64,000 nucleotides of DNA from contig JAZASR010000005.1 of NCBI GenBank assembly GCA_036343175.1, positions 40,349-104,348 of the forward strand, in the 5' to 3' direction. The translations under genes were made by a program, and so were the position numbers. This stretch comes from JAEEJA01 sp036343175 (lineage in GTDB: Bacteria; Bacillota; Clostridia; Lachnospirales; Lachnospiraceae). The notes below the pieces were generated by a model, which ran no database searches, was not told the DNA's origin, and saw only the letters and a program-made list of their open reading frames with translations. Shown here piece by piece: positions 33,776 to 43,764 of the stretch (its first letter is position 1; each line of letters starts with the position of its first letter).

Positions 33776-36649
33776 TCATATCTTTCCCCGTATCTCCTCA
33801 TCGACCCTGCGGCAGTCTTCCTCGAATTCACGCGAGGACATGAGCCTGCAGCCGTTGGAAAGGATGATCAGCTGGACTAAAGCGTCACTCGTAACCACAG
33901 TGACGTTCTTTTTTTCGCCTATTTTGAACGTGGTCTGGGCTATATATGAATCAGCTGTCTGAGCCTCTTTGGTATATACGACGTCGATATTGTGGAATCT
34001 TTGCATATGGCCTATATTGCCATGAACATTGTAGGCGTCAAACACCAGTATCAGATCTATCCCCTCATAAGCTGCATAGTTGGAGCATATGTCCATCAAA
34101 GCATCACGGGCGGAATTGATATTATCCTTCGCAAGCGCCTGGAGCTTTTCCCATGCAAAGACCACATTATAGCCGTCAACGAGCATTATCCTCTCATCGG
34201 AGACCCTGTGCTTCTTTCTGATCTTCTCATAATCATCAGGATCATCGTATGAATTGCCGCCCGGAGCCTCCAGCTTCTTTCTATTCTCAAAAGACTTTTC
34301 CTGTGAGAATCTGGCATTGGCACCGCGGCTTCCATATGTATCCTCAAATATTTTCTCAAGTTCTTCTTCTGTTGCTTCAGTATGCTTTATTTCACGCCTT
34401 ATGCGACGCAGGTTCTTCTCACTGAAAGGATCGTCCTCTCTTTCCTGATCCGGGTCTCCGACCGTGTTAATGGAGACGTGCATCATACCGTAGGATACGT
34501 CCCACGGAAAAAGAGTCCCGGAACCATGGCTTGTAAATATTGAGCCGGATGGCTGGCGCATATCCAGATCAGGATCATAATCTGCTTCTTCTATGATATT
34601 TAATATGCGCTCCTCCAGTTTTTCCGCGCCGATACTGTTTCTTCCATCACCTCCATATGCCTCGGCTATACTCCTGTAGACAATGGCATCTGAACTGAAT
34701 GTTCCTTTGCCGGATGACACTTCGGCAAATGCGACGGGATAATCAGAGAATTCACGTACAGGGGCAATACCTGATATCCTTGACAGTGACTCTGAAACAT
34801 CGGTCTGAGAACTTTTTACTACACCGGTAGAATGGCTCTCTGAAGAGATACCTCTATTATCACTGGCACTTTCTATTGCAGTCGAAAGCAAAGCCCCTCT
34901 TTGCTGCATATCGGTCATTACTTTACCGATAAGATCTGACGGTACAGTCACGCTGAATGAATAATAAGGCTCAAGTATCACAGTGCCGGCTTTCATGAGT
35001 CCCGCTCTGACAGCTCTTACAGCAGCCTGTCTAAAGTCGCCGCCTTCTGTATGCTTCACGTGACTTCTCCCCCCGGTAAGCACAAACCTTATGTCTGTAA
35101 CAGGAGAGCCTGTGAGGACACCTCTGAAACGCGTAGTTTTGAGTACGCGCATGACCTCATTCCTGTAATTCTGGGAAAGCATATCAGGCGGGCATTCATC
35201 GGCATATAGAAGACCGCTGCCCCGCGGAAGAGGCTCTAAGCGAAGGTGCACTTCAGCATAATGACGCAGAGGCTCAAAGTGGCCGGCACAGTCGACCGCT
35301 GTAAGTATGGTCTCAAGATATGTGACCCTGCCTTCAGAAAAACTGATATCGAGGTCAAATCTTCTCTTAACGATCGACTTAAGGACCTCCATCTGTATCT
35401 TTCCTGTGATAAGCACAGACATCCTCTTTGACTTCTTATCGATAGAAAGCCCGAGATCAGGATCCTCTTCATACAGGATCTTAAAGTATGGAAGCACCTC
35501 ATTTACTGTTTTCCCGGAAGGGAGGACAATATCGTATCTCATGACTCCATCACTGCCCAGCCGGTTAAGTGGAGAGAGCCTGTCTCCCTTATCAGGAGCA
35601 TTGTGACTCTCAGCTCCGGAAGAACCGCTGTCCCCAGGTGCCGCAGCGCTGCCATCTTCGGAAAGGCCGCTCTCTTCTGCATCCTCAAATGCCTTTTCAT
35701 CAGGCCCCAGTATCTGTACGACCTGACCGGGATAAGCCTGACCGACGGATGTAAACTTTTCTCCGGAATATATCCTGATCTCAGTGACCCTCTGACCTCG
35801 TATGGTATCCCGGTTATGAAGGACGCCTGATAATATCTTTATGTGAGTCATGCGCCTGGATGAAGCGTCATGAGTCACCTTGTAAGGGATGAAAGCCAGA
35901 CCGCCTTCTTTAACAACTGAACCGGAAGCGTTATCATCATCAGAATGCATCTCATACTTCGGCATGACCGTGTACTCATAAAGAGCATCAAGAAGCTTAT
36001 CGATCCCTTTAAGCTTTAAAGCAGAGCCATGAAAGACCGGTATCACCTGTGACATGCTTATGGCATCAGCAATATGTTTTTTAAGGATGTCTCCATTTTC
36101 CGTATATTCATTGAGAAGTTCTTCCGAGCCGAGGGCTATATCCTCGCAGAATACATCCTTATCATCATTTTCAAAGTCGACAAAGTTATCATCTGTCCTG
36201 CTCTTTAAGTCCGATAAAGTGTACTCATAATTAGTCTCAGGGGCGTCAGTTTTATTTATGAATATAAAGACAGGAATGTTCTGGCTGCGTAATAGCTTAA
36301 AAAGCGACAGAGTATGCATATCCACAGGCTCTGAAGCACTGATGATGAGCATGGCATAATCGAGCACCGACAGAGCCCTCTTCATCTCGGACGAAAGCTC
36401 AGCATGACCCGGAGTATCGATAAGGGTAAAGTGAGTGTCCCTGTAATCGAAAACTGCCTGTTTGGAAAATATGGTGATGCCCCGCTCGCGCTCGAGGGCA
36501 TTATTATCAAGAAAAGCATCCCCGTTATCCACACGGCCGGCTTTCTTAATGGTGCCGGCAGTGAGCAGCAGACCTTCAGAAAGGGTCGTCTTACCGGCAT
36601 CTACGTGTGCGATCATGCCGATAACTATATTCCTGGTCTTTTTTTCCAT
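33776..36649 (-). CDS. TetM-like ribosome-associated GTPase fused to a C-terminal NYN (Rae1/YacP-like) nuclease domain
   Basis: 957 residues, about 320 longer than TetM/TetO. Residues 1 to about 650 are an EF-G-like GTPase: G1 MIAHVDAGKTTLSEG, RERGITIFSKQA switch I, DTPGHAE and NKTD, then domain II and the EF-G domain IV/V region. Two low-complexity inserts (about 318-350 and 620-650) break the GTPase part, and a charged linker follows. From about residue 820, RIMLVDGYNVVFAWEKL, LILVFDAYN, TKEAQTADSYIA and VVTSDALVQ give the four acidic sites of a YacP/Rae1 NYN nuclease. The protein could bind the ribosome and cut mRNA in the A site. It is probably not a tetracycline-resistance gene. Last gene after tex and the propeller protein. 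Confidence 0.85.
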   Translation of the reverse strand: MEKKTRNIVIGMIAHVDAGKTTLSEGLLLTAGTIKKAGRVDNGDAFLDNNALERERGITIFSKQAVFDYRDTHFTLIDTPGHAELSSEMKRALSVLDYAMLIISASEPVDMHTLSLFKLLRSQNIPVFIFINKTDAPETNYEYTLSDLKSRTDDNFVDFENDDKDVFCEDIALGSEELLNEYTENGDILKKHIADAISMSQVIPVFHGSALKLKGIDKLLDALYEYTVMPKYEMHSDDDNASGSVVKEGGLAFIPYKVTHDASSRRMTHIKILSGVLHNRDTIRGQRVTEIRIYSGEKFTSVGQAYPGQVVQILGPDEKAFEDAEESGLSEDGSAAAPGDSGSSGAESHNAPDKGDRLSPLNRLGSDGVMRYDIVLPSGKTVNEVLPYFKILYEEDPDLGLSIDKKSKRMSVLITGKIQMEVLKSIVKRRFDLDISFSEGRVTYLETILTAVDCAGHFEPLRHYAEVHLRLEPLPRGSGLLYADECPPDMLSQNYRNEVMRVLKTTRFRGVLTGSPVTDIRFVLTGGRSHVKHTEGGDFRQAAVRAVRAGLMKAGTVILEPYYSFSVTVPSDLIGKVMTDMQQRGALLSTAIESASDNRGISSESHSTGVVKSSQTDVSESLSRISGIAPVREFSDYPVAFAEVSSGKGTFSSDAIVYRSIAEAYGGDGRNSIGAEKLEERILNIIEEADYDPDLDMRQPSGSIFTSHGSGTLFPWDVSYGMMHVSINTVGDPDQEREDDPFSEKNLRRIRREIKHTEATEEELEKIFEDTYGSRGANARFSQEKSFENRKKLEAPGGNSYDDPDDYEKIRKKHRVSDERIMLVDGYNVVFAWEKLQALAKDNINSARDALMDICSNYAAYEGIDLILVFDAYNVHGNIGHMQRFHNIDVVYTKEAQTADSYIAQTTFKIGEKKNVTVVTSDALVQLIILSNGCRLMSSREFEEDCRRVDEEIRGKI

Positions 36650-36660
36650 AGCACTATCCT

Positions 36661-38856
36661 TTATTCCCCGATCCTGATGGTATCCTTGAGCTTTATCACA
36701 TTGTCATCGAACACTCCGACGATCTCATATGTGTCATCCGGCAGATCATGAACATTGATAATGAACCTGCACTTTTTATCCGGATTCTTCGGAACCACAA
36801 TATTAGTATAATCCTGCACAAACTTATGCTTAGTACCCGCAAGATAAACAGCTCTTATCTTTGAAGGATAAGCATTGAACTTAAAGAATCCGGAGCTTAC
36901 AGCCATCATAGCCATATACCTTCTTGCCGGCTTTTCAAGGGTGATCTCCGGCACGCCGCCATTATACTCATCAGGGATGTCTATATTGCCGGTAACCAGT
37001 GTTTCGTCAGAAATAAGGGCCTCTGCCTCTTCCTGTACACCCTTATCAGAAGCCTCTGCTGCATCAGAAGCCTCTGCTGCATCAGAAGTATCAGCTTCTC
37101 CGGAAGATAAGGATGAATTATCAAATCCTTTATGATCAGTCTTATATTTTTCATACATTGAATCCGCAAATAAAGATGGGTCCGGTTCAAAGGCATGGGC
37201 TCTGTTATATATTCTGTAAAGCCTTAAGATCCCCTTCCTTTCCAGTGTCCCGGCATCAAAGACTGCCGCAAGGCTTCTGAAATTCTTTGCAGGCTTAAGG
37301 AGCTTGCCGCTGTATACGATCAATTCTTTTCCGTCATCAGAGATCTCTGCGCTTCCAAACTTTATGCACTTAGGGGTACGAACGGCATTGGCAACTGTAT
37401 ATGTCTTATCATCATTTACAGCTATCAGGAGTACCTGAGAGGATCTCTCGTTATTTTCATTATTTTCATTATTTTTTTCATCATTTTCCGATGTCTGGGC
37501 AGAGTAAATGATGATATTTCCATCTGCTGTAAAGAATGCAGTCAGCGGACTTATAATATCGGAAATGCCGGCCGGGGCCGGAGCCTGTGACAGCTTTTCC
37601 GCACGAAGCTGCTTCTTCACAACGGTCTGATCCTTCTTTATAAGCTTGTCAAAATTATCCGGAAGACTCAGGTCGGCAGGCTTTGAAGCTTCGAATACCT
37701 TATCATTAAGGTCCTTATCCACCGGGTCCTTATGGAGCAGATACTTTTCAGCAGGCGTGCCTTCAAGAGACGTCCTGCCGCCTATTACATAGAGTACTCT
37801 GAAGCTTTCTGCATCAAAGGCGATAATGCAGTCAAAGTTTCTGACTGTAACCAGGAGGATATTATTTTTATAATTCATACTGGTGACCCTTGCCCAGATG
37901 CCCGCGTGCTTCTTCGATCCGCCCAGCACATCCATAAGGTCAACGCAGACCTTAAATGTGCCTTTTTCCGTATCAAGATGCATGATGACGTCATTTTTAC
38001 ATTCGGCAGATGAATCTCCCATCATATAAAGGCCATCATCAGCCGCTGCGGTACTTCCCTTTATAGCCTCATTCAGGTAAAGAGTCCTGTGTATCCTGCC
38101 GAAATAATCGCCCTCATAATAGCAGCAGGAACTGATGTTGCCGTATTTATCGAGTTTCACCTGTGAACGGTCAGCAAAAAGGAAACGGCCGTTTTTTAAT
38201 GGAATGATGCCCTTCTTATCGGTCCTGAAGTCATATGTATATCTGATATCTCCGTGTTTATCGATAACAGTTGGCCTGAACCTGAGACCATTGAAAAGAT
38301 GCGGATGGAAATATGTGTCCTCAAGGCTGCAGTCAGTGATGAGAGAAAGAAGCGGGAGGGCAACATCATGTACATACATTTTAAGGGGTCTGCGGCTTAC
38401 CACCTGGTCTTCATCGTCAAGAAGCTCCAGCTGCAGGCTGTTGGTGGTGCCGCTTCTGAGCATAAGTATGGGTACAAGATGCTTCTTTACTGCAGGATAT
38501 GTCCAGACGTATTCAGGAGCGCCTTCTCTGTCAAAAAGCGTAACCCTTACTTTAAGCTCATCCTTTGTACAGAAAAGTATCAGGGCCGACTGAGTAACGG
38601 CAGCATAAGGATCCGGTATTACAAGCAGATGTTTAAATGAATACATGCCGCCTTTCAGAATATCATCAAAGGCCAGACTCCTGATAAGGGTATCTGCAGG
38701 TGCAGGATTCTCTTTTATGAATGCTGAATGTATTCGGGCATTGCGTGTACTCTTAAATGACTTTGTATATCCTCCCATGAGCTTCTTGATATCATTCTCG
38801 CTGAATGTAACCTTCTGAGGGTCCTTAATGTCTATCCTTTTCTTAAAAAAAAGCAT
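36661..38856 (-). CDS. Aryl-sulfate sulfotransferase-like beta-propeller protein, cytoplasmic
   Basis: 731 residues with no signal peptide or membrane helix. The segment IWARVTSMNYKNNILLVTVRNFDCIIAFDAESFRVLYVIGG follows the ASST pattern (HxNSxxY...SxRxxxxIxxID...WxxG). The catalytic His of ASST is replaced by Arg-Val-Thr-Ser here, so sulfotransfer is doubtful. Blocks such as GLRFRPTVIDKHGDIRYTYDF resemble propeller blades. A low-complexity insert (about 580-610, EASDAAEASD repeats) and a C-terminal beta-domain follow. It precedes the GTPase-NYN gene by 11 bases. A binding rather than enzymatic role is inferred. Confidence 0.6.
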   Translation of the reverse strand: MLFFKKRIDIKDPQKVTFSENDIKKLMGGYTKSFKSTRNARIHSAFIKENPAPADTLIRSLAFDDILKGGMYSFKHLLVIPDPYAAVTQSALILFCTKDELKVRVTLFDREGAPEYVWTYPAVKKHLVPILMLRSGTTNSLQLELLDDEDQVVSRRPLKMYVHDVALPLLSLITDCSLEDTYFHPHLFNGLRFRPTVIDKHGDIRYTYDFRTDKKGIIPLKNGRFLFADRSQVKLDKYGNISSCCYYEGDYFGRIHRTLYLNEAIKGSTAAADDGLYMMGDSSAECKNDVIMHLDTEKGTFKVCVDLMDVLGGSKKHAGIWARVTSMNYKNNILLVTVRNFDCIIAFDAESFRVLYVIGGRTSLEGTPAEKYLLHKDPVDKDLNDKVFEASKPADLSLPDNFDKLIKKDQTVVKKQLRAEKLSQAPAPAGISDIISPLTAFFTADGNIIIYSAQTSENDEKNNENNENNERSSQVLLIAVNDDKTYTVANAVRTPKCIKFGSAEISDDGKELIVYSGKLLKPAKNFRSLAAVFDAGTLERKGILRLYRIYNRAHAFEPDPSLFADSMYEKYKTDHKGFDNSSLSSGEADTSDAAEASDAAEASDKGVQEEAEALISDETLVTGNIDIPDEYNGGVPEITLEKPARRYMAMMAVSSGFFKFNAYPSKIRAVYLAGTKHKFVQDYTNIVVPKNPDKKCRFIINVHDLPDDTYEIVGVFDDNVIKLKDTIRIGE

Positions 38857-38894
38857 ATCATTCTCCTTATCAATGCATTCCCTGCAAAACCATA

Positions 38895-41357
38895 TCAGAT
38901 GATCATGGAAAGCTGTATGCGCTTCTTCTTCAGATCAACTGAAAGCACCTTTACATCAACGATATCCCCTACATGTACAATGTCAAGAGGATGCTTTACG
39001 AATTTCTTATCGGACATCTGTGAAACATGTACAAGTCCATCCTGATGGACTCCTATGTCTACGAAAGCGCCAAAATCAATTACATTTCTGACTGTGCCCT
39101 TAAGGACCATACCTTCTTTTAAGTCTTTCATCTCCATGACGTCGCTCCGGAGGATCGGCTTGGGCATGTCATCACGCGGATCGCGGGCAGGCTTTGAAAG
39201 CTCATTGATGATAAAGTCAAGCGTTATCTCTCCGATACCGAGTTTTTCGGCCATGGCCGCCTTATCTTTTATCTTTGACGCGAATATGTTATCAGCGGAT
39301 AATTCAGATCCGGCCTCAGCTGATGAGGCCTTATCTCTCTTACCCCCGTTCTTCTCATTATTACTATCCAAGGCAAATGAGTTATTATCACCATCTGTAT
39401 TCCTGCCGTGTTTTCCGCGGTCTTTGCTCTCTTCATTAAGAGCCGCCATTATAGCTGCTCCAAATGCGGAACTGGTATTCTTTACCACGAAGCCTGAAGG
39501 AGTTCTTTTTTCCCTGCGCCTGCTTCCCCTGTTCCCTGAAGCCTTCTCTGTACCATTACATCCGTCATTTATTCTGACGTAAGCTGACTTTGTCCCAGCG
39601 GAGGCTGAAGCCCTGGCCCGCTTAACTTCATCCATAGTGAGACCGGTAAGGGTCAAAAGCTCTTCTGCTGCCTTATACGATTCAGGATGGACTGAGGTGG
39701 CATCGAGCGGATCGGTACCGTCCATGATACGCATAAAGCCGGCTGACTGTTCAAAGGCCTTAGGTCCCAGCTTAGGCACCTTTAAAAGTTCTTTTCTGTT
39801 TTTAAATCTGCCATTTGCCTCCCTGTAAGCGACAATATTCTTTGCGACAGTCTTTGAGATACCTGAGATATGCTCCAGCAAAGAGAATGAAGCAGTATTA
39901 AGATCGACCCCGACGTTATTAACGCAGTCCTCAACGACACCGTCAAGAGTTTCCTTAAGCTTTTTCTGATTCATATCGTGCTGATATTGACCGACTCCAA
40001 TCGACTCAGGATCTATCTTAACGAGCTCCGCAAGGGGATCCTGAAGTCTGCGGGCAATACTTACAGCACTTCTCTGCCCGACGTCGAACTCAGGGAATTC
40101 CTCCGTCGCAAGCTCACTTGCAGAATAAACACTCGCTCCGGCTTCATTTACTACAACATATTGAACAGGCTTCTTTAATTTGCTTATCATATCCGAAATG
40201 ATATTTACCGACTCCCGCGATGCAGTACCATTCCCGACTGATATAAGGCTTATATCATATTTATCGATAAGTTTCTCCACGATGCGCTCTGACTCTGTTA
40301 CCCTGTTCTGCGGGGCTGTCGGGAATATCACGCATGTATCAAGGACCTTTCCTGTAGGGTCAACAACAGCGAGCTTGCAGCCTGTTCTGAATGCGGGATC
40401 CCAGCCAAGTACGGTCTTGCCGGCAATAGGCGGCTGCATCAGCAGCTGATGAAGGTTCTCGCCGAATACCTTTATGGCATCATCCTGAGCACGGTCAGTA
40501 AGCTCACTTCTTATCTCACGCTCAATAGCGGGTCCTATAAGTCTCGTATAGGAGTCTGCAGCAGCCTTCTCTATGAGGTCAGCGCCTTTACCCTCAGGAT
40601 CTTTAGTATTCTGCTTTGCAAGATATCCTTTAATGCGGTCCGCATCCACTTCAACATTTACCACAAGAAACTTTTCGGCTTCACCTCTGTTAATTGCAAG
40701 GATCCTGTGGCCAGGAATGGTATTCACGGCTTCCTCAAAGTCATAATACATGTCATAGACAGATTCCAGCTTCTCATCCTTTGCATGAGTAACGATCCTG
40801 CCCTCATCTTCGGTGAATTTTCTTATATACTGCCTGTATTCAGCATTATCGGATATATTCTCAGCAATGATATCGAGGGCTCCCTGAACAGCAGTCTCCG
40901 CATCAGAGACCTCCTTTTCTTCTGAGATATACTTTGAGGCAGCATCTTCTATAGTCCCCTCGAAATTCTGGTCAATGATAGATTCAGCAAGAGGAAGGAG
41001 TCCCTTTTCACGTGCGATAGAAGCCCTGGTCTTCTTTTTCTGCTTATATGGGCGATAATAATCCTCGACCTGTACCAGGGTCTCAGCATCCCTTATGTTC
41101 TTCTCGAGCTCGGGTGTTAACTTTCCCTGTTCAGAAACAGATGAGATTACCTGATCCTTCCTTTCCTCCAATCCTCTGAGGTAAGTAAGTCTTGTGTAAA
41201 GATTTCTCAATTGCAGATCGGTTAAGGATCCATGCTTTTCCTTACGGTATCTGGCTATGAAGGGGATGGTATTTCCTTCATCTATTAGCTTTTCAACTGC
41301 TTCTACCTGCCAGAGCTCTATCTCAAGCTCATCGGCGATCTTCTTCTCTATGTTCAT
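38895..41357 (-). CDS. tex: Tex-like S1 RNA-binding transcription accessory protein
   Basis: 820 residues against about 720-770 in the family. The N-terminal helical domain (EIELWQVEAVEKLIDEGNTIPFIARYRKE), the YqgF-like core (VLGWDPAFRTGCKLAVVDPTGKVLDT), the HhH repeats (GVDLNTASFSLLEHISGISKTVAKNIVAYR) and a C-terminal S1 domain (GMVLKGTVRNVIDFGAFVDIGVHQDGLVHVSQMSD) occur in order. A hydrophilic, Arg/Ser/Asn-rich insert of about 120 residues sits between HhH and S1. Tex binds RNA and influences transcription and ribosome-linked processes. Confidence 0.94.
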   Translation of the reverse strand: MNIEKKIADELEIELWQVEAVEKLIDEGNTIPFIARYRKEKHGSLTDLQLRNLYTRLTYLRGLEERKDQVISSVSEQGKLTPELEKNIRDAETLVQVEDYYRPYKQKKKTRASIAREKGLLPLAESIIDQNFEGTIEDAASKYISEEKEVSDAETAVQGALDIIAENISDNAEYRQYIRKFTEDEGRIVTHAKDEKLESVYDMYYDFEEAVNTIPGHRILAINRGEAEKFLVVNVEVDADRIKGYLAKQNTKDPEGKGADLIEKAAADSYTRLIGPAIEREIRSELTDRAQDDAIKVFGENLHQLLMQPPIAGKTVLGWDPAFRTGCKLAVVDPTGKVLDTCVIFPTAPQNRVTESERIVEKLIDKYDISLISVGNGTASRESVNIISDMISKLKKPVQYVVVNEAGASVYSASELATEEFPEFDVGQRSAVSIARRLQDPLAELVKIDPESIGVGQYQHDMNQKKLKETLDGVVEDCVNNVGVDLNTASFSLLEHISGISKTVAKNIVAYREANGRFKNRKELLKVPKLGPKAFEQSAGFMRIMDGTDPLDATSVHPESYKAAEELLTLTGLTMDEVKRARASASAGTKSAYVRINDGCNGTEKASGNRGSRRREKRTPSGFVVKNTSSAFGAAIMAALNEESKDRGKHGRNTDGDNNSFALDSNNEKNGGKRDKASSAEAGSELSADNIFASKIKDKAAMAEKLGIGEITLDFIINELSKPARDPRDDMPKPILRSDVMEMKDLKEGMVLKGTVRNVIDFGAFVDIGVHQDGLVHVSQMSDKKFVKHPLDIVHVGDIVDVKVLSVDLKKKRIQLSMII

Positions 41358-41363
41358 AAATAT

Positions 41364-41445
41364 CTCCTGCTGCCTGCCGGTTCTTCCCGGTTTTTGAAAA
41401 TTAAAGCTGAATCTCTTTCCTGTTTCCTGCTGCCTGTCGGCTCTT
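41364..41445. repeat. 22-bp direct repeat pair between topoisomerase A and tex
   Basis: TCCTGCTGCCTG(C/T)CGG at 41364 and 41424, the full 22-mers differing at two bases and spaced 60 bp. No obvious function. Confidence 0.6.
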
Positions 41446-41477
41446 CTGCTTACAGATCACATGTTAAAGCCTTTAAG

Positions 41478-43724
41478 TCAGATCCGCATCTTACTGCCCT
41501 TATTAGCCCTCTTTCCAATACTGAAGCGCTGCGTCTTTACCTGTTTCCCTCCAAGTGCAACCATTTCATCCATCGGGCCTGCGACCGCTGCATACTTTAC
41601 ATGATCATCTTCAGAAAGCTTCATGGCAATGACACCGCGGCTGGTCTTCTTGTATTCACTTACCTCTTCCAATGGGAAAGCAAGTCCCATTCCGTTTTCC
41701 GAAACAAGGAACACATTGAGGCAGCCGATAATCACGTCCGCCGTCGAGAGCGCTCTGATATAAAGGATACTGTCATCACCCTCGAGCTTCGATGCTACCA
41801 GTACGCTTCTGCTTGAATCGAACTCTACTCCGGATACACGTTTGATATATCCATTCTTCGTAACAAACAGGAGCTCCGATTCGAAAAGCTCTTCAAAAGG
41901 TATGAAGAGGACAGGATCCTCATCCCCTATCCTGCACAGATTATGGAACAGTACACCCTTGTCCTTTATCCTGCACTTAGGTATATCCTTTACCTTTATG
42001 GAGTACATATTGGCCTTATCGGTAAATATGCAGAGCGAGTCTGTATTTTTTATCTTTATAACATGATTATAGGCTTTCCTGGTCTCATCGTCTATCTTGC
42101 TGAAAGAAGCCTCATCAATGCACTTTGTATATCCGAACCTGTCAATAAAGAGATACAGATCCTCATTAACGACCTTTTCCACGTAAGAGTCCGGTGTCTC
42201 TACCATAAGTGCAGTCTTTCTCTCGGTCTTAAGGATCTTCTTAACCTCGCGCAGCTCACGCTTTATGGTCTTGTCGAGTTCACGGGTGCTGCTTAAGTAA
42301 AGATTGTACTCTGCTATGTTCTCGATAAGATGGTCCTTCTCCTGATGGAGCTTCATGACTTCAAGGCCTATGAGTCTTGACAGCTGCATCGACAATATGG
42401 CATCCGCCTGGGCAGGAGTAAAGTCAAATGCTGATGCTTCTATGCGGGACTCATCTGACTTAAAATTGATCCCGTCAGTGATACCTTCTGTCAGGCATCC
42501 CTTAGCCTGGGCAAGATCTTCAGATCCGCGCAGGACCTCGATGATCAGGTCTATCACATCCGTTGCCTTTATAAGGCCATCTGTTATCTCGAGCTTCTTT
42601 TCATCCTTTTCGAGCTGGTACCTGTATTTTTTTGTATATATTTCTTCCTGAAACGATACGAACTCAGAGATCATGCTCTTCAAAGAGAGCTTTACCGGCT
42701 GTTTATTCTTAACTGCCAGGAGATTTACAGAATAAGTATCCAGAAGAGGGGTCTTCTGATAGAGTCCGTTAAGGAGGTTATGAGCATCGCGGCCCTTTTT
42801 GACCTCTATTACTATCCTTATGCCTTCCTTGGATGACTCATCGCGAACATCATATATTTCATCAAATACCTTGTCCTTCTGCAGGTCAACAAGCTTCTCC
42901 ACAAGGGTGCTCTTACGGCCTGAGGACGTAAATGGTATCTCGGTTATCACGATATTTGTCCTGCCGGCATCTCCCTGCTCAAACACAGCATTTGCACGGA
43001 TACGGATCTTTCCTTCGCCTGTCTCATATATATTTTCAAGCTCATCGGCATTTACGATTACTCCGCCGGTCGGAAAATCAGGGCCCTTTATGTACTCCAT
43101 GAGTCCTTTGGTATCAATGTCTTTATTATCCATATAGGCGATGACAGCGTCCAGAACCTCGCGCGGGTTGTGAGTGGGAATGTTGGTAGCCATACCTACT
43201 GCAATGCCCGTGGTTCCGTTAATAAGGAGATTAGGCAGCTTTGCAGGGAGGACTACAGGTTCCTTTTCGGATTCATCGAAATTAGGCACAAAGTCGACGA
43301 CGTCTTTATCGAGGTCTGAAAGCATGGATACTGCAGGCTTCGAAAGCCTTGCTTCCGTATATCTCATAGCCGCCGCACTGTCGCCGTCGATAGAACCGAA
43401 GTTTCCATGTCCGTCTACAAGAGGAAGCTGCATGGTATAAGACTCGCTCATGTGTACAAGAGCCTCATATATACTGCTGTCTCCATGCGGATGGTATTTA
43501 CCCATGGTATCACCGACAATACGGGCGCTCTTTCTGTGAGGCTTGTCAGGATCCAACCCCAGCTCATGCATAGCATAAAGCACCCTCCTCTGGACCGGCT
43601 TCAGTCCGTCGCGGACGTCCGGCAGGGCACGTGCTATGATGACGCTCAATGCATAGTCTCTGTAAGAATTCTTCATTTCCTCGGAAAAATCCAGCTGGAT
43701 GACTGAAGAAGTATCGCTGCTCAT
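41478..43724 (-). CDS. Type IIA DNA topoisomerase subunit A (topoisomerase IV ParC-like)
   Basis: 748 residues. The breakage-reunion domain shows ALPDVRDGLKPVQRRVLYAM, the quinolone-determining HPHGDSSIYEALVHMSES, and the catalytic Tyr in AAMRYTEARLS. The C-terminal beta-propeller is short, and the QRRGGKG GyrA box needed for negative supercoiling is absent; only LEEVSEYKKTSRGVIAMK is seen at the matching place. That favours a ParC-type relaxing or decatenating enzyme, paired with the ParE-like subunit at 43828. The family has a gyrase alternative that a phylogeny would settle. Confidence 0.85.
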   Translation of the reverse strand: MSSDTSSVIQLDFSEEMKNSYRDYALSVIIARALPDVRDGLKPVQRRVLYAMHELGLDPDKPHRKSARIVGDTMGKYHPHGDSSIYEALVHMSESYTMQLPLVDGHGNFGSIDGDSAAAMRYTEARLSKPAVSMLSDLDKDVVDFVPNFDESEKEPVVLPAKLPNLLINGTTGIAVGMATNIPTHNPREVLDAVIAYMDNKDIDTKGLMEYIKGPDFPTGGVIVNADELENIYETGEGKIRIRANAVFEQGDAGRTNIVITEIPFTSSGRKSTLVEKLVDLQKDKVFDEIYDVRDESSKEGIRIVIEVKKGRDAHNLLNGLYQKTPLLDTYSVNLLAVKNKQPVKLSLKSMISEFVSFQEEIYTKKYRYQLEKDEKKLEITDGLIKATDVIDLIIEVLRGSEDLAQAKGCLTEGITDGINFKSDESRIEASAFDFTPAQADAILSMQLSRLIGLEVMKLHQEKDHLIENIAEYNLYLSSTRELDKTIKRELREVKKILKTERKTALMVETPDSYVEKVVNEDLYLFIDRFGYTKCIDEASFSKIDDETRKAYNHVIKIKNTDSLCIFTDKANMYSIKVKDIPKCRIKDKGVLFHNLCRIGDEDPVLFIPFEELFESELLFVTKNGYIKRVSGVEFDSSRSVLVASKLEGDDSILYIRALSTADVIIGCLNVFLVSENGMGLAFPLEEVSEYKKTSRGVIAMKLSEDDHVKYAAVAGPMDEMVALGGKQVKTQRFSIGKRANKGSKMRI

Positions 43725-43764
43725 ATATATATAACCTCCTGTTGATCGTATGCTTTCAATATTT

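Noticed and set aside
33776..36649. Tetracycline resistance gene tet(M)
   Set aside because: Only the GTPase half is TetM-like; the length, inserts and NYN domain argue for a housekeeping or rescue factor. Resistance cannot be claimed.
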